Below, piece after piece: positions 25,565 to 34,930 of a stretch of DNA of 64,000 bases. The notes beneath the pieces are model-generated. The model saw only the letters and a program-made list of their open reading frames with translations, was not told the DNA's origin and searched no databases. Position 1 is the stretch's first letter, and each line of letters starts with the position of its first letter. Position numbers and translations under genes: made by a program. The DNA comes from Bdellovibrionota bacterium (GTDB lineage: Bacteria; Bdellovibrionota; Bdellovibrionia; Bdellovibrionales; JAEYZS01), in NCBI GenBank assembly GCA_040386775.1, contig JAZKEU010000012.1, positions 124,001 to 188,000 on the forward strand, given 5' to 3'.

Positions 25565-26695
25565 CTATTTTAATTTAATCGCGTACAACCCACTCGCCTG
25601 GAGACTACCGAACTCGACTGATTGTTGTTTGCTACACTTTAAATAATAAGCGATGTGAGCACTCACCGAGGTTAAGTTATAATTTTTGATTAGATCTTTA
25701 GGAAATAACAGCCCATATATTCCGTCTGGCGCAGACTTACATAATACATTGATACTTTTTAACAAAGCTTCATTCCTTTCAAATGAAATTGAAAGCAACT
25801 GAGCAGTTTCGGTTTCAGTAAAAATTCTCCATAAGCGCTTATCTTTTTCATATATTTCTGCCATAGTACTTGCATCTAAACTATGCACCCGCTTATTATT
25901 TTTTAAACCATGATTATATGGGCTTGTCTTTTTAAATAAGCTGGAGATATCTACTAATCTAGTTGAATCTGTAGTAGTTTTTTCTCTCATATAACTCCAG
26001 AGAGTGATCGTCTGTGACGGTAAAACAGATGGCCCAGAGTCATGATTCCTACTATTCCATAATTCATATTGGCTTATTAGATGTTCAACTCTAAAACCCG
26101 CTGATAAAAGAACGTACACAATGTCATATGAATTAAAGTTACCATCTAAATTATCTTGAATGGCTCCGTCAATTCGCAACGCCAAAGGAACTTTTTGAGT
26201 TTTACGAATAATTCCTTCATGGATTAATACCAGCGCTTGAGAACGTGTGCTTAGAGAATAGAATTTTGGTAAAATATAAGTGTTGTCCCTATTGGATACA
26301 GCAAAAAGCTTTAACTCCTCTGCTGGGTTTGGCTTATACTGAGGATTTTCACTGAGTATCTTTCTATATTCGCTTTTATAGCTATCGAAGTTTTCCTCAT
26401 TATAGGAATCAACTTTTTTGTATATTTCCGAAGTGCCAGTTGAATACAATACCAAATCTGATTTCATTTCTACAGTTAAAGGTAAAGACTGAATGATACT
26501 TTTCATCTCATTAAATACAGCGGATGATACAACAGGCGTGTCTAATGATTTTTCTTTAATTCGAAAACCAGCTTCTGCCAATGTTACGCATTGATCCTCA
26601 ACACAAAAGCCTCCAGCACCACCACCATCCGTTGCTGCATTTGCTATGTTTAATCCAATAAAAATAGCTATAAGCCCTAATTTTAAAATATTCAT
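25565..26695 (-). CDS. Exported Gly-rich HE-motif protein, regulator partner
   Basis: 376 residues. A signal peptide (about 1-20, ending NIANA) is followed by TDGGGAGGFCVEDQC. Residues 151-167 read RSQALVLIHEGIIRKTQ, so His159-Glu160 align with the HE pair of the exported protein at 11014, but the later His is lost. The C-terminal half has few marks. It starts 2 bases after the TIGR02147 gene ends, so the two form one transcript. Unknown function; the Gly-rich start after the signal peptide recurs in all three cassettes. Confidence 0.72.
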   Translation of the reverse strand: MNILKLGLIAIFIGLNIANAATDGGGAGGFCVEDQCVTLAEAGFRIKEKSLDTPVVSSAVFNEMKSIIQSLPLTVEMKSDLVLYSTGTSEIYKKVDSYNEENFDSYKSEYRKILSENPQYKPNPAEELKLFAVSNRDNTYILPKFYSLSTRSQALVLIHEGIIRKTQKVPLALRIDGAIQDNLDGNFNSYDIVYVLLSAGFRVEHLISQYELWNSRNHDSGPSVLPSQTITLWSYMREKTTTDSTRLVDISSLFKKTSPYNHGLKNNKRVHSLDASTMAEIYEKDKRLWRIFTETETAQLLSISFERNEALLKSINVLCKSAPDGIYGLLFPKDLIKNYNLTSVSAHIAYYLKCSKQQSVEFGSLQASGLYAIKLK

Positions 26696-26697
26696 AT

Positions 26698-27474
26698 CTA
26701 CTTCCTTTTTTTTGTTAAAGGAAAGAATGCGACACTGAGTTGATAGACATCATCAGCGCCATGCTGTCTATCAAACCGACTGGCAAATTCTTTCCGGAAT
26801 TTGTTAATAAATTCTTTTACTTGATCTAAATCTTTTAATGAAAATGCAACCCCTGTTCCCGTGTGATTTCGTTCCTTGAAATCCACCTCATCTATTGCAC
26901 TTAGTGCTTTAGTAAAAAGCTGTTTCTGGTTTTCTTTGGCAGCTTCACTAAACTTCTTATTATTCGTATGTGAAATGAAGATTGAAGAAACATCGACCCA
27001 CTTACTATCTTCAACTTTTAGAAGACCTACATTTTGCAGTCGTTCTACAGCTCCTTGGACTTCGCCAATAGTGATTCCTAAACGTTTGGCTACCCACGAT
27101 GCGTTTGGCTTAAATCCTTCGACTCGCATTAGGTTTAAAATACCGTAATGATACCATTCTTTTATAATCTCGAATCGTTCTTGCTCAATGAACTCGAACT
27201 CTTTCTCGCGCGTATTCAATCCTTTTTTTTCTGACAGTAAGGTGATTTGATGGTTTTGAACCTGCTCCTCACTTAACTTTAACTTATCTCCAATTTTTTC
27301 AATGAATGATAAGGAGAGTGGCATTTTGCCGCTCATGACTTTGGATAATCCTGCAGCCGATACCCCTAACTGCTTTGCAAAGGCGCGCAAAGAATAGCTA
27401 GCATTTTTTTGGCTACGTTCTTTTAGCTCGTTTCTTAAAAAATTTCTAAATGTTGTTCCGGGCGTTGTTTCCAT
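26698..27474 (-). CDS. TIGR02147/DUF4423-family regulator
   Basis: 258 residues from the ATG at 27474; an earlier in-frame start at 27537 adds a Cys/Phe-rich segment unlike relatives. N-terminal helix-turn-helix (LRAFAKQLGVSAAGLSKVMSG, about residues 25-45) and a DUF4423-type body with EWYHYGILNLMRVEGF. It is clearly closer to the regulator at 59003 (DWYHFAILSLIELKNF in the same place) than to the one at 10197. No ribosome binding site is visible; TACAAA 6 bases before the ATG could be a -10 box, which would make a nearly leaderless message. Confidence 0.85.
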   Translation of the reverse strand: METTPGTTFRNFLRNELKERSQKNASYSLRAFAKQLGVSAAGLSKVMSGKMPLSLSFIEKIGDKLKLSEEQVQNHQITLLSEKKGLNTREKEFEFIEQERFEIIKEWYHYGILNLMRVEGFKPNASWVAKRLGITIGEVQGAVERLQNVGLLKVEDSKWVDVSSIFISHTNNKKFSEAAKENQKQLFTKALSAIDEVDFKERNHTGTGVAFSLKDLDQVKEFINKFRKEFASRFDRQHGADDVYQLSVAFFPLTKKRK

Positions 27475-27589
27475 GAAAGCTTTGTAGCAGAGTTTGAAGA
27501 TATGGAAACAATTTAATAAACAATCTGTTGAGAACAAATCAACATGTATATTTTATATTCAATATAACCGGCGTACCTTTTATAATAGC

Positions 27590-27619
27590 AAAAAAGCCGA
27601 CTGAAAAGTCGGCTTTTTT
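27590..27619. terminator. Bidirectional terminator
   Basis: AAAAAAGCCGACT and AGTCGGCTTTTTT form a stem with a GAAA loop and T runs on both strands. It lies 30 bases after the stop of the minus-strand outer-membrane gene. Confidence 0.93.
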
Positions 27620-27649
27620 CTTTTAGAAATATTAAATACCTTGAAAAAA

Positions 27650-28477
27650 TTAGAACAAAAACCCAACTGAGAAGTTAGTTATCGTTCCTTTAATTTTACT
27701 AACAGGGTCTCCTCCGTATGTGAATCCATCAGCCTTCATCTCTGGAAGTGGGCGAATATATAATCCCACTAACAGCCTAGTTTCTTCACCAATGGCAAAT
27801 CCGTAACCACCTCCGAACATGAAACCAAGAGTCATGTCTGATCGCTCTTCAGCTGTTATTCCACTGCTTGAGAGTTCTACTGTTGCCCAAGATAAACCTG
27901 CATCACCTCTTACAAACCAACCATCACCAATATTTCGACCAAAGAAATGATGAACACTGAACCCCATAAGATAAGTGTATAAAGATAGTTCTCCACCAAC
28001 ATTGTCTTCTGCCGTATCTCCTGCAACGTTAAAAATGAATCCCATCATAGTTTTGTGACCAGAAAGTGGCCAATAAAAACCCAAAATATCAAGGTTCATT
28101 GTCGAGCTGCGGTCAATGCCAGGGGCATCAGCCGATTTTTCATAAGCATCGCCTAAATCTCCAGAGTAACTTGCTTTTGAAAAACCCAATCCCCAAAGTG
28201 TATACCAATCTTCATTAGGTGTTGGCATTCCTGCCCAAACATTTTTTGGAGCTTCTTCTTTTGGTTCTGCTTTTACTTCAGGATCTGAATCATCAGTTTC
28301 AGACTCAACTTTTTCAGTTTTCTTAATTACTTTTCCGTTTTCATCAACTTCTTCAGTAGTTGTCGTTACCACTGTCTTCTTTATTTTTTTCTTTGTAGCT
28401 GTTTGTGCCTGAGCAGAAATGCTCAAAGTGAGAACGCACAGTAAAATTACGGGTGCGATCAATAGTTTTTTTAACAT
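27650..28477 (-). CDS. Outer-membrane beta-barrel protein
   Basis: 275 residues: signal peptide (about 1-24, ending SAQAQ), a charged Lys/Glu/Thr linker up to about residue 75, then an eight-strand-type barrel rich in Gly and aromatics, ending in FSVGFLF with a terminal Phe. Segments such as FMFGGGYGFAI and GDGWFVRGDAGLSWATV are typical of OmpA/OmpW-like porin-fold proteins. No closer family is recognised. Lies between the nuo operon's 3' end and a terminator. Confidence 0.75.
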   Translation of the reverse strand: MLKKLLIAPVILLCVLTLSISAQAQTATKKKIKKTVVTTTTEEVDENGKVIKKTEKVESETDDSDPEVKAEPKEEAPKNVWAGMPTPNEDWYTLWGLGFSKASYSGDLGDAYEKSADAPGIDRSSTMNLDILGFYWPLSGHKTMMGFIFNVAGDTAEDNVGGELSLYTYLMGFSVHHFFGRNIGDGWFVRGDAGLSWATVELSSSGITAEERSDMTLGFMFGGGYGFAIGEETRLLVGLYIRPLPEMKADGFTYGGDPVSKIKGTITNFSVGFLF

Positions 28478-28538
28478 TTTATTTCTCCTTAATTATTTTA
28501 TAATAAATTAAATTTTTGGAATGACGCAAACCTTTGGA

Positions 28539-28557
28539 AAAGGTGCGGCTCACCTTT
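28539..28557 (-). other. Hairpins at the nuoI stop codon
   Basis: On the minus strand AAAGGTG (overlapping the nuoI TAA) pairs with CACCTTT; that CACCTTT can instead pair with AAAGGT a few bases further on. No T run follows directly. It may be a weak terminator or an mRNA 3' stabiliser between nuoI and the outer-membrane gene. Confidence 0.45.
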
Positions 28558-29080
28558 AGATTCCTGATGTGTGGCGTTCTTCGTCGTCTAGGACGGATTG
28601 GATTCCGCCTTTGAGTTGTGGTCTGTAGGCTAGATCTTGGATTCCGTAGATGAAGTTGGATCCGTTTCTTCCAGCTACTTGCCACTCTGGGCCCATACGG
28701 ATGGCGTCTACTGGACAAGCTTCTTCACAAAAGCCACAAAATACACATCTCAACATATCAATTTCATATGTGATTGGGTATTTTTCTACTTTTGGATCGA
28801 CGTGTTCACTAGCAACAATGGAAATGCAAGTTGCAGGACAGTTTGTCGCGCAAAGCATGCAAGCTGTGCATCTTAAGCTTCCGTCTTTTTTCGTTGTTAA
28901 AACGTGAGTGCCTTTGAATCTTGGAGAATATTCAAACTTCTCTTCTGGGTAGTTGAGAGTTTGCATTTGATCTTTATTTAAAAGATTTCTCATCATGTTT
29001 TTAAACGTGATTCCAAGACCTACAAAGATCCCTGGTAAATACCAAGACGATAATCTATTTGGTTTAGCTACTTCACTCAT
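28556..29080 (-). CDS. nuoI: NADH-quinone oxidoreductase subunit I
   Basis: Complex I peripheral-arm subunit carrying clusters N6a and N6b. 174 residues with two 4Fe-4S motifs, CTACMLCATNCPATC and CVFCGFCEEACPVDA. Start overlaps the nuoG stop as ATGA. In most genomes nuoH lies between nuoG and nuoI; here it does not. Confidence 0.95.
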   Translation of the reverse strand: MSEVAKPNRLSSWYLPGIFVGLGITFKNMMRNLLNKDQMQTLNYPEEKFEYSPRFKGTHVLTTKKDGSLRCTACMLCATNCPATCISIVASEHVDPKVEKYPITYEIDMLRCVFCGFCEEACPVDAIRMGPEWQVAGRNGSNFIYGIQDLAYRPQLKGGIQSVLDDEERHTSGI

Positions 29081-30588
29081 AACGTTGCTCCTGCGTGACC
29101 TTTAGAGACATTAGACTCAAAACCTACCGCTGTTTTTCCAGAGAATAACTGAGAGGCATCACTCAATGTCAGTGCTTCTGAAACTACAGTTACACCTTTC
29201 TTGATCTTCTGCTCAACTCCCGCATGGTTTACGAAAGTTCCATTCTTTTCAGTGAATGATTTTGTTGGGATCACATAATTTGCTTTTTCGAAAAGATCGT
29301 TCTTACCTGGAGTTAACCAAACAAGAGTGTCGGCTTTGTTCAATCTAGTGAACACGCTTTCAAGATCTGGGTAGAATTTTTGAATCTCAGGTCCTGCCAC
29401 AACAACAGTTTTTACTTTGCTGGATTCTACGTTTTCAAATAATTCGTTCCAAGGTTTTACTTTTATGCCTTCGTCAGCTAATGTTTTAGCGAGACCTTTT
29501 GTATTCGGGTTATTGTCACCACGGTATAAAATGCCATCAAAGTCGTTCAATTTATCTGGATTATTGATCCAGTGATAGAATTGTGAAACGCCTTTCGCTT
29601 TAAAGAACGAAACGAAGTCTTTATATTCTTCCACTGTGTATTGACCTGTTAGAACCACCGCCATTGAATCTGCTTTTTGCGAATTCAAGTGTTGCGAAAC
29701 TTCTAAAGCAATTTTACCAGCGAAATCTTGCGATACTTGATTGTTTGAATTTCTCAAACCTTTCACTTGTCTTGCATCACGGTCTGCGAATTTGTAGACA
29801 TCTCTGCCCACATCGCACATCCAGTAGCCATTTACTTTTTCGTTGTAAACTGGCTTTACTCTGTATAGTCCGTTTTCGTTGAAATAAACTTTAATGTTAC
29901 AGCCCGTAGAACAACCGTTACAAACTGTATCGAAGTCTTTTAGATACCAAACTCTTTGGCGGAATCTAAAGTCTTTCGACGTTAATGCACCCACTGGACA
30001 GATATCCACTGTATTGAGTGCGTAGTTGTTTTCTACTGGCATTCCATCAACTGTGCCGATCTCTGAGTGGTCACCACGATTGAAAATACCAAATTCATTT
30101 GTTTTAGAAACTTCTTCTGTGAATCTCGCGCAACGTGAACAAAGGATACATCTTTCTTTATCTAAAACAATTTTAGAACCCAGATCGACAACTTTATCTT
30201 TTGTTACTTTGTGTTCTGCCATGCCCGGTTCGTATTTACCATATTGCATGTAGTATTCTTGTAATCCACACTCACCGGCTTGGTCACAGATTGGACAATC
30301 CAGAGGGTGATTGATCAGATGGAAACCCAGAGTCCATTCCACTGATTCTTTTACTTTCACTGAAGTGTTATTGATCTTCATACCTTCAGCTACAGTTGTG
30401 TTACACGCGATTTGTAATCTTGGATTTCCCTCGATCTCAACCATACACATTCTGCAAACACCCGCGATTGATAATCCTGGATGCCAACAATAGTGCGCAA
30501 TATTTTCTTTAGCCTTCATGTAGGCTTCAATGATTGTAGATCCAGGTTTTACCTGAACCTCTTTACCATTAATGGTGCATTTCAACAT
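29077..30588 (-). CDS. nuoG: NADH-quinone oxidoreductase subunit G, short form
   Basis: 503 residues, against about 900 in E. coli. The N-terminal 2Fe-2S domain (HPGLSIAGVCRMCMVEI), the His-coordinated N5 region (HPLDCPICDQAGECGLQ) and the N4 region (CILCSRCARF, CPVGALTS) are complete. CNGCSTGCNI with a further Cys about 27 residues on keeps the ligands of cluster N7, which many complexes I lack. Only the first part of the molybdopterin-fold domain follows. Start lies inside the end of nuoF (20-base overlap). Confidence 0.95.
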   Translation of the reverse strand: MLKCTINGKEVQVKPGSTIIEAYMKAKENIAHYCWHPGLSIAGVCRMCMVEIEGNPRLQIACNTTVAEGMKINNTSVKVKESVEWTLGFHLINHPLDCPICDQAGECGLQEYYMQYGKYEPGMAEHKVTKDKVVDLGSKIVLDKERCILCSRCARFTEEVSKTNEFGIFNRGDHSEIGTVDGMPVENNYALNTVDICPVGALTSKDFRFRQRVWYLKDFDTVCNGCSTGCNIKVYFNENGLYRVKPVYNEKVNGYWMCDVGRDVYKFADRDARQVKGLRNSNNQVSQDFAGKIALEVSQHLNSQKADSMAVVLTGQYTVEEYKDFVSFFKAKGVSQFYHWINNPDKLNDFDGILYRGDNNPNTKGLAKTLADEGIKVKPWNELFENVESSKVKTVVVAGPEIQKFYPDLESVFTRLNKADTLVWLTPGKNDLFEKANYVIPTKSFTEKNGTFVNHAGVEQKIKKGVTVVSEALTLSDASQLFSGKTAVGFESNVSKGHAGATL

Positions 30589-31885
30589 GGTGAGATCCCT
30601 TTATGTTTTTTCTCTTGATCGGCTGTCCTGTGACTTTCGATCTTCCTTCTCTGATATAAAATTCAAATTCGTCTCTAAATTTTTGCACGAAGCTAATAGT
30701 CGGTAATGCCGCTGCATCAGAAAGGGCGCAGATCGTGCGACCTTTCATGTTTTGCGCGATTGTATCTAATAAATCGATGTCTTGAGGACGTCCGCGACCT
30801 AAAAGAATACTGCTTACGATTTTTTCTAACCAGCCAGTTCCTTCTCTACAAGGAGTGCACTGACCACAAGATTCGTGATGGTAGAAATGGAGAATTACAT
30901 TCAGCATGTCCACCATACAACGAGTCTCGTTCATGATGATGACCGCGCCAGAACCTAACATTGATCCAGCTGCTGCTAAACTTTCGTAATCCATATTCAC
31001 TTTGTTTGATTCGTCTGCATTGAGAATTGGTGCTGATGATCCACCAGGAATCACGGCTTTTAATTTGCCCTTCATTCCACCACATTCGTTAGCGATCAAA
31101 TCTCTTAGAGGATAGGCGAGTGGAACTTCATATGTTCCTGGTTTATTCACATCACCACTCACTGAAAATAATTTTGTTCCTGCAGATTTTTCTGTTCCGA
31201 TTTTTTTGTAAGCGGCAGCGCCATCTCTGATGATGTATTTTACTGCTGCAAGTGTTTCCACGTTGTTTACGATAGTTGGTTTTGCCAAATATCCTTGAAC
31301 TGCTGGAAACGGAGGTTTTAATTTTGGCTGGCCTTTTTTACCTTCGAGAGAAGAGATCATTCCTGTCTCTTCACCGCAGATGTATGCTCCTGCGCCTGAG
31401 TAGACGTCCATATCGTGATCAAAGCCTGAACCTAAGATGTTTTTTCCTAAAAGTCCTGCATCGTAGGCTTCTTTGATAGCTTTTCTAACAACACTCAAAC
31501 ATTTTGTGTATTCACCACGAATGTAGATGTAACTCTTTTTAGATTGAACAGCGAATGCCGAAATAATCATGCCTTCGATCAATTGGTGAGGAGCGCGCTC
31601 CATCATCAATCTATCTTTGAATGTTCCTGGCTCACCTTCATCGGCGTTACAGAGTAAATATCTTGGTTCGCCGTTGTCGGGTAAGAAGCTCCACTTCATT
31701 CCTGTTGGAAATCCAGCGCCGCCTCTTCCTCTTAAACCTGAAGCTTTAACTTCTTCTATGATTTCTTTTGGTTTCATCTTGAAAGCTTTTTTTAAAACGT
31801 CGTATCCGCCGTTTTTTTTGTAACCATCAAGAGTTTGAAATTCTGGTTTGTGATAATGTTCAGTTAAAAGTTTAATTTCTGCCAT
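30569..31885 (-). CDS. nuoF: NADH-quinone oxidoreductase subunit F
   Basis: NADH-oxidising flavoprotein of complex I, 438 residues. FMN/NADH site GRGGAGFPTGMKWSF, GAGAYICGEETGMISSLEG, and the N3 4Fe-4S ligands in ESCGQCTPCREGTGW near residue 350. Starts 3 bases after nuoE ends. Confidence 0.97.
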   Translation of the reverse strand: MAEIKLLTEHYHKPEFQTLDGYKKNGGYDVLKKAFKMKPKEIIEEVKASGLRGRGGAGFPTGMKWSFLPDNGEPRYLLCNADEGEPGTFKDRLMMERAPHQLIEGMIISAFAVQSKKSYIYIRGEYTKCLSVVRKAIKEAYDAGLLGKNILGSGFDHDMDVYSGAGAYICGEETGMISSLEGKKGQPKLKPPFPAVQGYLAKPTIVNNVETLAAVKYIIRDGAAAYKKIGTEKSAGTKLFSVSGDVNKPGTYEVPLAYPLRDLIANECGGMKGKLKAVIPGGSSAPILNADESNKVNMDYESLAAAGSMLGSGAVIIMNETRCMVDMLNVILHFYHHESCGQCTPCREGTGWLEKIVSSILLGRGRPQDIDLLDTIAQNMKGRTICALSDAAALPTISFVQKFRDEFEFYIREGRSKVTGQPIKRKNIKGSHHVEMHH

Positions 31886-31888
31886 GGT

Positions 31889-32365
31889 CTACTTCAGTTC
31901 CTTGATCATTTGATCAAGCTTTGGATAAGTTAAATTTTCGATATATTCATCCATATTGATTTGCATTACCGGAGCTGTATCGCAAGACCCTAAGCATTCT
32001 GCTCTAGAGATTGTGAAACGACCGTCTTTAGTCATCTCGCCATCGTGAACGCCTAATTTATCACAAAGATAATCAGCCATTTCATGAGCGCCTGCCATTG
32101 CACAAGAGATATTGCAACAAACTTGGATATGATGTTTTCCAACGGGCTTCTTGTTGTACATTGTATAGAAAGTTAATACTTCGTTGATCTGAGACATTGG
32201 AATATCCATCACTTGTGATAAGTGAACTACAACCTCAGGCGAAACCCATCCGCCGTTTTCTTCTTGAGCTTTAAATAAAGCTGGAAGCACAGCAGACCTT
32301 TTTGTCTCGTATCTTGTTAATTCATTTTTTACGAATGCTAATCCGTCTTTGCTCAGTTGAAACAT
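31889..32365 (-). CDS. nuoE: NADH-quinone oxidoreductase subunit E
   Basis: Thioredoxin-like 2Fe-2S (N1a) subunit, 158 residues from the ATG at 32365 (MFQLSKDGLAFV, AGAAGGG upstream). The longer start at 32404 would lie within the post-nuoCD hairpin. Ligands are visible in CCNISCAM and ECLGSCDTAP. Confidence 0.94.
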   Translation of the reverse strand: MFQLSKDGLAFVKNELTRYETKRSAVLPALFKAQEENGGWVSPEVVVHLSQVMDIPMSQINEVLTFYTMYNKKPVGKHHIQVCCNISCAMAGAHEMADYLCDKLGVHDGEMTKDGRFTISRAECLGSCDTAPVMQINMDEYIENLTYPKLDQMIKELK

Positions 32366-32383
32366 ATTAACCCTTCTTAATAC

Positions 32384-32405
32384 AGTGCTCGCCACAGCGA
32401 GCACT
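32384..32405 (-). repeat. Post-stop hairpin repeat, nuoCD/nuoE spacer
   Basis: AGTGCTCGC and GCGAGCACT with a 4-base loop. On the minus strand its first two bases are the AG of the nuoCD TAG stop. Member of the family also found at 43249, 43299 and 45929. Confidence 0.8.
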
Positions 32406-34083
32406 AGCGATCTAATTCGCCGGCAATTAAATTTAAACTTCCTAATACTGCGATCACGTCAGCTACTAAACCCTTATCAATCAATTGAGAAAATGATTGG
32501 TAAATTGCAAAGCATGGTGGTCTTGCTCTTAAGCGATATGGTTTTGGTCCGCCATCGCTCATCACATAGAATCCTAATTCTCCGTTTGCAGCTTCTGTTG
32601 CATCGTAGATTTCACCTTGTGGAGGTTTAATTCCTTTGATCACGAGCATGAAGTGGTTCATTAAACCTTCGATGTTTCCGTAAACATCTTTTTTCTCTGG
32701 CAATACGATGTCTTTATCTCTGATTGTGTAATCGCCCGCTGGAATATTTTTGGCAACTTGGTCGATGATCTTTGTAGATTGTCTCATTTCCTCTAGACGA
32801 ACGAGATATCTGTCGTAACAGTCACCAGTTGTTCCAGTTGGAACATCGAAATCCAATTGATCGTATCCATAATAAGGATCTGCTTTTCTTAAATCTAAAT
32901 TAAGTCCCGTCGCTCTCATGCATGGACCTGTATATCCATACTCGATTGCGTCTTCGATAGAAATTCCGCCAACGCCTCTAGTTCTTTGAATCCAGATTTT
33001 GTTGTTCGTTAAAAGCTTATCAATCTCGTTGATTCCTTTTTTGATTTCTTCGTTCACCTTTAGAACTTCTTCGTACCAACCTTTTGGTGGTTCGTTAGCG
33101 ATACCGCCGATTCTCAGGAGTGAAACTGTCAAACGAGCGCCGCAAAGCTTTTCAAATACGGAGTAAACTCTTTCTCTCAGTCCGAAAAGGTAGAAAAATC
33201 CGGTTAGTGCTCCAAGATCTACGCCATTAGCACCGATACATACGATGTGGTCGATGATTCTAGAAAGTTCTGCCAAGATCACTCTTGTTGCTTGGGCTTT
33301 TGGCGGAATCTCTACTCCCAACATTTTTTCCACGGCTTTACAGTATCCCATGTTGTTCATAGGAGCCGAGCAATAGTTCAATCTGTCTGTGTAGGGAATT
33401 GCCTGGTTGTAAAAATGAGTCTCACCCATCTTTTCAAAACATCTGTGTAAGAATCCTAACTCTACGTTAGATCTATTCACTGTTTCACCATCAAGCTCCA
33501 CCATCACACGAAGTGTTCCGTGAGTAGCAGGATGTGAAGGACCAATGTTTAATGGTACTAAGTTTCTATTTGGATCGATGATGTATGAATCGTCATTTTC
33601 AAAATGTACTGGTAAAACATCTGAGCAGTGTTGTTGATGATTGGGATCATAATCTTTTCTGAGTGGATGACCTTTAAAATGATGGTGCGTAAGAATTTTT
33701 CTTAAATAGGGATGACCTTTAAAGATAATCCCGAACATGTCGTAAGTTTCTCTCTCGAACCAGTTCGCACCTTTCCAAACTGAAACGATAGAATCGACTG
33801 CATCACCATCAGCCACTTGAGTTTTTACTCTTAAGCGTTTGAAAGTTTTTGTATCGAACAATTGATAAACAACTTCGAAACGTTTTTCACGAGATGGAAA
33901 ATCATTTCCACAAAGATCCATCAAGAAATCGAATCTTCCTGAGTCTTTGAAGTGTCTCATCAATGGAAGGATTGCTTCCTTGGGAACTTCGATCGCGTCA
34001 TTTCCGAATTGGTTAGAGAAACCGAAATTATTTTTTGAAAATTTATTTCCAAGATCTGATTTGATATTTTCTAAATGGTTCAT
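32404..34083 (-). CDS. nuoCD: Fused NADH-quinone oxidoreductase subunit C/D
   Basis: 559 residues. Residues 1 to about 165 are NuoC (30-kDa subunit; [32 protein letters not shown]) and the rest NuoD (49-kDa; [38 protein letters not shown], and a C-terminal [18 protein letters not shown]). The NuoC-NuoD fusion is known in several proteobacterial groups. Starts in a 4-base overlap with nuoB. Confidence 0.96.
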   Translation of the reverse strand: MNHLENIKSDLGNKFSKNNFGFSNQFGNDAIEVPKEAILPLMRHFKDSGRFDFLMDLCGNDFPSREKRFEVVYQLFDTKTFKRLRVKTQVADGDAVDSIVSVWKGANWFERETYDMFGIIFKGHPYLRKILTHHHFKGHPLRKDYDPNHQQHCSDVLPVHFENDDSYIIDPNRNLVPLNIGPSHPATHGTLRVMVELDGETVNRSNVELGFLHRCFEKMGETHFYNQAIPYTDRLNYCSAPMNNMGYCKAVEKMLGVEIPPKAQATRVILAELSRIIDHIVCIGANGVDLGALTGFFYLFGLRERVYSVFEKLCGARLTVSLLRIGGIANEPPKGWYEEVLKVNEEIKKGINEIDKLLTNNKIWIQRTRGVGGISIEDAIEYGYTGPCMRATGLNLDLRKADPYYGYDQLDFDVPTGTTGDCYDRYLVRLEEMRQSTKIIDQVAKNIPAGDYTIRDKDIVLPEKKDVYGNIEGLMNHFMLVIKGIKPPQGEIYDATEAANGELGFYVMSDGGPKPYRLRARPPCFAIYQSFSQLIDKGLVADVIAVLGSLNLIAGELDR

Positions 34084-34664
34084 GGATGATTTCCTTCAGC
34101 TGCTTGCAAGAATCCCGGAACTTTCCAGTTGTCTCTCCATGGACGAGGCGCGTGCGTCTCGATCATGTTTTGTAATAACATAATTCCATCCATCACTGCT
34201 TCTGGTGCGGGAGGACATCCTGGGACATAAACATCAACTGGGATAACTTTATCTATACCTTGAAGAACGTGATACGCGCGGTAGAATCCACCAGAGCTAG
34301 CACAAGCTCCCATTGAGAGAACATATTTTGGTTCTAACATCTGTTGATAGATGTGAACCAATACTGGCGCCATTTTTTCTGTGATTGTTCCTGCAACGAT
34401 AAGTAAATCGGATTGTCTCGGAGAAAATCTAACAACCTCTGCTCCAAATCTTGCGAGATCATATTTTGGTCCCATCACTGACATGAGTTCGATTCCGCAA
34501 CATGCAGTTCCGTAGGGCATTGGCCAGAGAGAATTTTTTCTTCCCCAAGCAATGATATCATCAAGCTTTGTAGTGAAGCCGCCGGTTCGTAAAAATTCTT
34601 GAGTTTGAGTTTCAAGATCTACAGTTTTAATTTCGAGATTGTTTTGCATTGTACTATTTTGCAT
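34080..34664 (-). CDS. nuoB: NADH-quinone oxidoreductase subunit B
   Basis: Carries cluster N2 at the quinone site. 194 residues; ligands seen in [25 protein letters not shown] and [13 protein letters not shown]. Two ATGs (34664 and 34649) are possible starts, neither with a strong ribosome binding site. It is the first gene of this cluster; nuoA is absent upstream, where a plus-strand protease gene begins. Confidence 0.96.
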   Translation of the reverse strand: MQNSTMQNNLEIKTVDLETQTQEFLRTGGFTTKLDDIIAWGRKNSLWPMPYGTACCGIELMSVMGPKYDLARFGAEVVRFSPRQSDLLIVAGTITEKMAPVLVHIYQQMLEPKYVLSMGACASSGGFYRAYHVLQGIDKVIPVDVYVPGCPPAPEAVMDGIMLLQNMIETHAPRPWRDNWKVPGFLQAAEGNHP

Positions 34665-34690
34665 TATACCGCACCGTATTTTTTCATATT

Positions 34691-34707
34691 CAATTGGTTA
34701 TCAATTG
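34691..34707. promoter_or_regulatory. Short inverted repeat upstream of nuoB
   Basis: CAATTG, five bases, CAATTG. It lies 27 bases before the nuoB start in a 266-base region between nuoB and the divergent subtilase gene. A second small hairpin GAGATG/CATCTC is at 34742-34758. Candidate operator; AT-rich context makes it weak. Confidence 0.3.
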
Positions 34708-34930
34708 TATGATATTACATATGTGAAAACGTGTTGTCACGCGAGATGGACGACATCTCTTCATGCTAAATAATTAATCATATATTCAATGCGTCACATC
34801 TTAATGTAGAAATAACACTTTTTCTCTTGGGGATTTTAGTCGAGGTAGGTAGCCTTAGGTATTGATAAATGTTTGAGCACGAACAAATGGACGTTCACCG
34901 CTCAATTTGAAGTACCACGGAGGGGAAATC

